11,266 bases of DNA from positions 1 to 11,266 of the forward strand of contig JAUWXE010000026.1 in NCBI GenBank assembly GCA_030616535.1, read 5' to 3'. Of the stretch, positions 7,287 to 11,266 are shown piece after piece (the first letter of the stretch is position 1; every line of letters starts with the position of its first letter). This DNA comes from Candidatus Aerophobota bacterium (GTDB lineage: Bacteria > Aerophobota > Aerophobia > Aerophobales > AE-B3A). The notes below the pieces were generated by a model. The model did no database searches and had not been told where the DNA came from. It was given only the letters and a program-made list of their open reading frames with translations. The position numbers were made by a program, and so were the translations under genes.

Positions 7287-8399
7287 TTAAAGATTAAACT
7301 CCTTTACTATCAGGTTGGCAATTTTCCTTGCACCTCCCGGAGGTCCCATTCTGAGGGAGCCAATTTTGCCTCTTTTGATCCTCTCCTCCGGGTTAGAAAG
7401 GAGAAAAGAAATCTCGGATACTACTCCACTGGGGAAATCAGATACAAACTTAACTGCTCCTCCCAGAAGTCGAGCTTGATCCTTCATCCGCCTAAAAGTT
7501 GTCTGAGGTCCATATCCAGTAAAGGAGATTACAGGCCTGCCCAGACCGACAGCCTGCTCATTGGCTGTTCCTGCCAGACCAATAATAATTTCTGATTTTG
7601 AAATCACATCCTCAAATCCGTTCCTGACAACAAGGACGGTTCTTTCATTTTTTTTAAGCACCCCGTTCTCATAAACCCATTTATCTTTTCTGGCCAGATG
7701 GATTATTTTTCCTATTTCCAGGGATTGGGGCAGAGCACAGACAAATGTCACTTTCTCTTTTGCCCTCTCCACTACCTTAAGTATCTTTATAAAATTCTTA
7801 TAGGCCTCGGATCTACTACCCGGGAGTATCCCTACTATGGGTGGTTCACCCAAGTTAATCCCTCTGGGCACTAATTCATCCATCATAGGATTGCCTAAGA
7901 AGAGAGCAGATATACCCTTTTTGCGCAGATTTTTAGCGGTAAATTCATCATGGGTTAAAACCTTACCGGAGATTCTGCGCATAAAAAACTCCTCAATCCT
8001 GTAGTGGGGTCTCTGATAGTCCGATTTTGCTGGAGCCAGGAACAAGATTGCTTTGCGCAGGGCAAGATACCCTAAAATTAAAAGAGGAACATCCCCCACA
8101 ACTACAGCATAGTCAATATCAGCTTGCATCTTTCTTAAAGTTAAAAAATACTTTAAGGGTACGTGGGCAATGGATAGATCTAATAAAAATCCCTTTAAAC
8201 TTCTGGTAGGAAAACCTCCAGAAGGAGGAACTTTACCTCGGGTAAGAAGTGGAATTCCTCTTTTTATATACTCTCTCCCGCAGGAGACAAGGGGAGCGCC
8301 TGTTATTTTAATTCGTGGCCTGAACTTTTTGAGTTCCCTGGCAATTAAAGCGGCGGACCTATCTTCTCCGTAACAGTTACTCAAAAAACAAATATGCAA
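7287..8399 (-). CDS. LpxB-related protein (lipid-A-disaccharide synthase-like family)
   Basis: The 370-residue product has a GT-B-like two-domain layout. The N-terminal half starts with a beta strand and the motif NCYGEDRSA (8-16) in place of LpxB's GExSGD. The mid-region shows LFLGNPMMDEL (166-176) and the linker strand GILPGSRSEAYKN (190-202). The C-terminal nucleotide-sugar side has GLAGTANEQAVGLGRPVI (274-291) and ends PPGGARKIANLI. This matches the group annotated as lipid-A-disaccharide synthase-related, which is distinct from true LpxB; donor and acceptor are unknown. No signal peptide or clear membrane helix is visible, so it is probably cytoplasmic or peripheral. Start is TTG at 8399 with GAGGAGG nine bases upstream. 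It is the last gene of a minus-strand glycosyltransferase run and directly follows a broken relative (8417-8694). Confidence 0.82.
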   Translation of the reverse strand: MHICFLSNCYGEDRSAALIARELKKFRPRIKITGAPLVSCGREYIKRGIPLLTRGKVPPSGGFPTRSLKGFLLDLSIAHVPLKYFLTLRKMQADIDYAVVVGDVPLLILGYLALRKAILFLAPAKSDYQRPHYRIEEFFMRRISGKVLTHDEFTAKNLRKKGISALFLGNPMMDELVPRGINLGEPPIVGILPGSRSEAYKNFIKILKVVERAKEKVTFVCALPQSLEIGKIIHLARKDKWVYENGVLKKNERTVLVVRNGFEDVISKSEIIIGLAGTANEQAVGLGRPVISFTGYGPQTTFRRMKDQARLLGGAVKFVSDFPSGVVSEISFLLSNPEERIKRGKIGSLRMGPPGGARKIANLIVKEFNL

Positions 8400-8408
8400 T
8401 TTAGCTTC

Positions 8409-8415
8409 CCTCCTC
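8409..8415 (-). promoter_or_regulatory. Ribosome binding site of the LpxB-related gene
   Basis: On the minus strand GAGGAGG occupies these positions, nine bases before the TTG at 8399. This is the strongest Shine-Dalgarno match nearby and decides for the TTG, which encodes the start of M-H-I-C-F-L-S-N. It overlaps the end of the broken gene upstream. Confidence 0.65.
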
Positions 8416-8416
8416 T

Positions 8417-8694
8417 TTACCTGCTTAACCCTATTTTAGCTATCCTATCCGCTGTCCCTCTTTGGCTGGTTATCTTTTTCAACTGTTCTGGCATCCCTCC
8501 TCTGACTGGAAGATTTTTTATCAGTGATAGAGCCACTGGCGGGTAACTTCTATCTCCATTCCACTTGCGTATTGATAGGGGGTTATCATTAGGTTAATTT
8601 TTATCTGGGGAGCCTTCTCCTTTAACTTATCTACCAGGGGCCGAACCCAACCAGCCAGCTCTCCCGGAGAGTCGGCGGGAATGAAAATCTCCAT
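8417..8694 (-). pseudogene. Collapsed LpxB-like/GT-B relative: N- and C-terminal pieces only
   Basis: An ATG at 8694 with AGGGGA upstream, 14 bases after the glycosyltransferase stop, opens a 57-codon frame ending at TGA 8521-8523. Its product (start MEIFIPADSPGELAGWVRPL, later TPYQYASGMEIEV) reads like the first strand-helix-strand of a GT-B protein such as LpxB-type enzymes. In the next frame, open through the TGA to TAA at 8417, come the residues MPEQLKKITSQRGTADRIAK and then IGLSR. These resemble the C-terminal helix of the same fold (compare GGARKIANLI in the neighbour). About 95 codons remain where the family needs about 370-400. The simplest reading is a large internal deletion plus a frame change. 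The alternative is two tiny real genes; the second has GAGGAGGG before an ATG at 8494. The family call is inference. Confidence 0.55.
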
Positions 8695-8707
8695 ATCTTT
8701 CCCCTAG

Positions 8708-9625
8708 TTATTTTTTCATTTCCCGGTAATATCCTCGAAGATAGTGATGGCAAAGGATTAATTTAATAAGGGCGGCATTGAGCCACTCGATATTCCTGTT
8801 TTGAATTTGAAAAAAAAATCTTTTCCCTTGAGGATTTTCATCCAGCCAGCGACCAATAAAGGCAAGACCAAACAGAGGATTTCCCCGCACCGAGAGCTTA
8901 ACCTTAAAACAGGGGTGTTTTTTAAAGTAAAGAGCTCCACTCATTCCCCGCATCAGCTCTTTCTCTTTTAGAAAGGCAAGATTAGAAGTATCTGCCCACT
9001 TTCTGAAGTGATAGCCGAGAGCTTTTGGATTTTTCCTCTTCTTTAACCCGATTTTCCCCAGCCTGTATCCCAGCTCAACATCCTGCCATCCATAAAGAGG
9101 TAGATTCATAGCAAATCCTCCCACCTTTCTTATGTATTCCTTTTTTACCGAGACATTGGCAGTATCAAAAGAGGAAAAAGATATATCCCACACACTCTTT
9201 CTCTTTTTTCCCACCTGTTCAAGACTGGAGATATATACAAGCTGGCCATTTACTATCCCATCCCCGTAAAAGTGATGAAACTCCAAATGTTCTTGGATGA
9301 ACTCAGGTACTACAATTACGTCGCTGTCCACAAAGATAATATATATTCCCTGAACAATCTCAATTCCTTTGTTTCTGGATATGAACGGACCAACACGCTT
9401 TTCACTTCTTATATACCTCAGCTGGCAGGGGGGTGAGAGTGAACTCACCATCTTCTCCGTCCCATCGGTGGAACCATCATCTATCAAGATTATCTCATAT
9501 TTATCTTTTGGATAATTCTGATTAAAAAGAGCTTCCAAACATTTTTCTAATATACTCTTACGATTATAGGTGGGGATAATTATGCTTGCTTCGACCATTA
9601 ACTTATCCTTATTTATATTTTTCAT
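8708..9625 (-). CDS. Family 2 glycosyltransferase (GT-A fold)
   Basis: The 305-residue GT2 enzyme transfers a sugar from a nucleotide donor. The N-terminal GT-A domain has SIIIPTYNR (14-22), LIDDGSTDGTE (47-57), the metal-binding DSD at 100-102, and GWQDVELGYRLGK (179-191), where the ED-like acidic pair supplies the likely base. The C-terminal about 80 residues are basic and hydrophobic but show no clear multi-pass membrane region, so it is a cytosolic or membrane-peripheral enzyme, plausibly for surface polysaccharide. The acceptor is unknown. Start is uncertain: ATG 9625 overlaps the stop of the upstream remnant (ATGA), but the ATG at 9598 (MVEASIIIPTYN) has the better spaced AAGGA. The gene would then be 296 codons. 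It is flanked on both sides by broken sugar-transfer genes. Confidence 0.88.
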   Translation of the reverse strand: MKNINKDKLMVEASIIIPTYNRKSILEKCLEALFNQNYPKDKYEIILIDDGSTDGTEKMVSSLSPPCQLRYIRSEKRVGPFISRNKGIEIVQGIYIIFVDSDVIVVPEFIQEHLEFHHFYGDGIVNGQLVYISSLEQVGKKRKSVWDISFSSFDTANVSVKKEYIRKVGGFAMNLPLYGWQDVELGYRLGKIGLKKRKNPKALGYHFRKWADTSNLAFLKEKELMRGMSGALYFKKHPCFKVKLSVRGNPLFGLAFIGRWLDENPQGKRFFFQIQNRNIEWLNAALIKLILCHHYLRGYYREMKK

Positions 9626-9881
9626 TCCCTCCCTTTAACCCTCAGCATAAGCATAGATGAGGTATATTTGTCTCCAAATACAGTAGAAAAATGCTCTTCT
9701 TGGTGCTGCTGCGCTAGCTTATCAGCTATCTGGGGGATCCGATCCTCGCTACCATCGTCGACGATGATAATCTCGTAATTTTTTGTAATAGCGGTAAAAA
9801 TCTTAAGGCAGATTATACGACCGATTCGTTATTATCTTCCTCACTAAACACCGGAAAGAAAACAGAAAGACTTTTCTCCAT
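9622..9881 (-). pseudogene. Family 2 glycosyltransferase remnant, frameshifted and truncated
   Basis: The ATG at 9881 opens a frame starting MEKSLSVFFPVFSEEDN, the usual first strand of polyprenyl-phosphate-sugar-type GT2 proteins (compare SVVIPVFNEEEN). It ends after 22 residues at TAA 9813-9815. The adjacent frame (9828 to TGA 9622) continues exactly where the family should: CLKIFTAITKNYEIIIVDDGS, with the VDDGS nucleotide-binding motif, then EDRIPQIADKLAQQ. A frameshift between 9813 and 9828 explains this. After about 40 more residues GT2 similarity stops. The tail FGDKYTSSMLMLRVKG looks like the end of an unrelated protein, so a deletion probably joined two genes. No DXD motif or catalytic half remains. 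The final TGA overlaps the ATG of the intact GT2. The gene is not functional as a glycosyltransferase. Confidence 0.75.
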
Positions 9882-9978
9882 CTCCTCGCTACATTCTGGT
9901 GAAGTCACACAAGTTACCTTGGATAGGAAATGAGAATCAGCTTGCCTCTTTCATCCAGAATATAAAAGGGAACTCGGT

Positions 9979-10248
9979 TCAGTTTTTCCCTGGTTGAATT
10001 ACATTGGTAATTTCGTTTGACAAAATTTTCGATAGAAGACCCGAACAGAATCTGACAATCTTCTGTGAATGTTGGATTAGCCTCCCTGGTTCTTCTTTTG
10101 TGTAACCAGTTCTCGGAGATCCTGAAGGGGAGAGATGGGCATATCTAGTAGGTAAATGGACTTTGTCACGTTCTAAAGCTCGATTCATAAACTCCCCTGG
10201 AACTGGATGCTTTTTAGATAACTCCTTTAATAGATCAGCTACAGAATG
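9979..10248 (-). pseudogene. HEPN-domain protein, C-terminal half only
   Basis: On the minus strand, after a TAA at 10249-10251, 89 codons are open to a TGA at 9979. They read HSVADLLKELSKKHPVPGEF and then ALERDKVHLPTRYAHLSPSG. The ARELDRxYIPTRYPxxxPxG-like block is the hallmark of the second half of the HEPN domain in HEPN/MNT-type proteins. These proteins are small helical, often nucleotide- or RNA-acting partners of minimal nucleotidyltransferases. The first half of the domain, with the AQQAAEKALKA-type helix, is missing, and no nucleotidyltransferase gene is adjacent. An internal ATG at 10188 with AGGGGAG could start a 69-residue product, but it would lack a whole fold. It sits 22 bases after the kinase-like gene, so the truncation may have come with that gene's arrival. 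The family call is from motif memory. Confidence 0.65.
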
Positions 10249-10270
10249 TTATTTTGACACTACCTCCGGT

Positions 10271-11257
10271 TCATTTGTAAACCAACTTTTCCACACCAAA
10301 AAGCAGATTGAATTTTTCTATATCTCGCTCACGCAAGACTCTGAAAGAATTTTTTCCTAAGTTTGGGTAATGGCGAGCTCCCTCAAAATCAATTAAATAC
10401 GGTTTACCGGATTTCTTTTCAATTACCATATTTCCATATTTTATATCCCTCAATATGAAACCAGATGCATGAATTTTATTCAATTCAGTAAACAGACTCT
10501 CTACAAATTGCGAATCAATCACATTATGTAAAACACGTTTGCCTTCTTGGATACGCTTAAGCCGTTTTTCTTCTCGGTCAAGACCTACGAAGCCTGAGTT
10601 ATTATCCACATCACGGTCACGTAAAACAGCACCGCTCCTGGCTAATTCTTCACGAAGGACACGCCCCAAGACGTATGAGAACGTTAAGGTCAAATTATCA
10701 AAATCAACATCCATTATGGCAGGCACATTGCAGCCAGCGAGTCCAAGGCAATGAAGCACTTTTATCTCATTTACAAAGGACACTTTGTCACCTTTGTAGT
10801 CCTTTTTTACACCAACATATCCATCTATGACTGTCAATTTCAGATTAAAATGTTTTCGCACTAGAAACTGGTTCTGGGAAACAGTTGGTGCATTTCGGAT
10901 TACCCCAAAGTGCGATAGCAGAAATCCGTCTTGGTCTATTTCAGCAATCACCACTTCATGCGACTGCTGTTGGACTTTTTTAAGTGATTGAAGTTTTCCT
11001 TGATTTAATCCCAAATCTTCTATTTTTATTCTATATCCTCTCTTTCCAAGCCTCAACAACTCTTCTTTGTTCTGTTGCCAATAACGTATCTCTTTCTCCG
11101 CAGAATAATATTTATCTGTTATTCGTTTGACCTCCACATAGTACTTTACATAAATCGGTAATACTTTTATTACGATAGGCCAAACGAAGCAAACATGGAT
11201 CAAATGGAAAGAGTGTAACAATCCGTTTCTTGCCAAGACAATAGGAATTCTCACCAC
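10271..11257 (-). CDS. Protein kinase-fold protein with hydrophobic N-terminus (LPS-kinase/RIO-like), possibly 5'-partial
   Basis: The 328-residue product has a kinase-like core in its second half. VGVKKDYKGDK (148-158) carries the likely ATP-binding lysine, and E164 is a candidate helix-C partner. FSYVLGRVL (193-201) is hinge-like. LNKIHASGFILRDIKYGNMVI (259-279) gives catalytic D271 and N276, and YLIDFEGARHYPN (287-299) gives metal-binding D290. The DFG motif reads DFE and the glycine-rich loop is poor, as in lipopolysaccharide kinases, RIO/Bud32-like and phosphotransferase-type families rather than classical Ser/Thr kinases. Residues about 14-40 are hydrophobic enough for a membrane segment. 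Next to glycosyltransferases, a role in phosphorylating a surface sugar is plausible but inferred. The GTG at 11257 has AGGA just upstream; the frame stays open to the window edge, so the true start may lie outside. Confidence 0.65.
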   Translation of the reverse strand: MVRIPIVLARNGLLHSFHLIHVCFVWPIVIKVLPIYVKYYVEVKRITDKYYSAEKEIRYWQQNKEELLRLGKRGYRIKIEDLGLNQGKLQSLKKVQQQSHEVVIAEIDQDGFLLSHFGVIRNAPTVSQNQFLVRKHFNLKLTVIDGYVGVKKDYKGDKVSFVNEIKVLHCLGLAGCNVPAIMDVDFDNLTLTFSYVLGRVLREELARSGAVLRDRDVDNNSGFVGLDREEKRLKRIQEGKRVLHNVIDSQFVESLFTELNKIHASGFILRDIKYGNMVIEKKSGKPYLIDFEGARHYPNLGKNSFRVLRERDIEKFNLLFGVEKLVYK

Positions 11258-11266
11258 CTTCCTAAA

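Noticed and set aside
9920..10150. A second open minus-strand frame overlapping the HEPN remnant, ending NRVPFYILDERGKLILISYPR-like text near 9922
   Set aside because: It has no ATG and no family I recognise, and it overlaps the frame with the HEPN signature; I treat it as chance openness.
10163..10360. Plus-strand open frame of 65 codons
   Set aside because: It is antisense to the HEPN remnant and the kinase-like gene and has no recognisable motif.

Overview
The window looks like a chromosomal piece of an uncultured or deep-branching Gram-negative-type bacterium. It has bacterial tRNAs, a trigger factor/ClpP pair, bacterial-style V/A-type ATPase subunits, and a LpxB-related glycosyltransferase-fold protein. 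Base composition is moderately AT-rich. I cannot name the lineage from sequence alone. Nothing in the window looks like an insertion sequence, phage or CRISPR array.

Left part (1-1436): a tRNA cluster, Gly(TCC, cut by the window edge)-His(GTG)-Lys(CTT)-Gly(GCC). An imperfect inverted repeat lies between the His and Lys genes. Next comes a stand-alone flavin reductase-like gene, then a 227-base gap holding a good sigma70-type promoter, then tRNA-Leu(TAG). Gap 383-614 shows no gene and no convincing terminator.

Centre (1458-7241, plus strand): trigger factor (tig) starts 21 bases after tRNA-Leu. It is followed by clpP, which has a strong ribosome binding site, and then by V/A-type ATPase subunits A, B and D. 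A and B overlap by 4 bases, and D starts 9 bases after B. The order tRNA-Leu-tig-clpP is one I recall from other bacteria, but there clpX normally follows; here the rotary ATPase genes take that place. Only the catalytic A3B3 head and the central shaft D are encoded. The membrane and stalk subunits (I, K, C, E, F, G) are not in the window.

Right part (7287-11257, minus strand): reading in the direction of transcription there is a kinase-fold protein with a hydrophobic N-terminal segment, the C-terminal half of a HEPN-domain gene, a frameshifted and truncated family-2 glycosyltransferase, an intact family-2 glycosyltransferase, a collapsed relative of LpxB-type proteins (N- and C-terminal pieces in different frames), and an intact LpxB-related protein. 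This is a cell-surface-glycan-like gene set with at least three broken genes in about 1.9 kb. Decay by internal deletion is the most distinctive feature of the window. I found no convincing new defence or other undescribed system.
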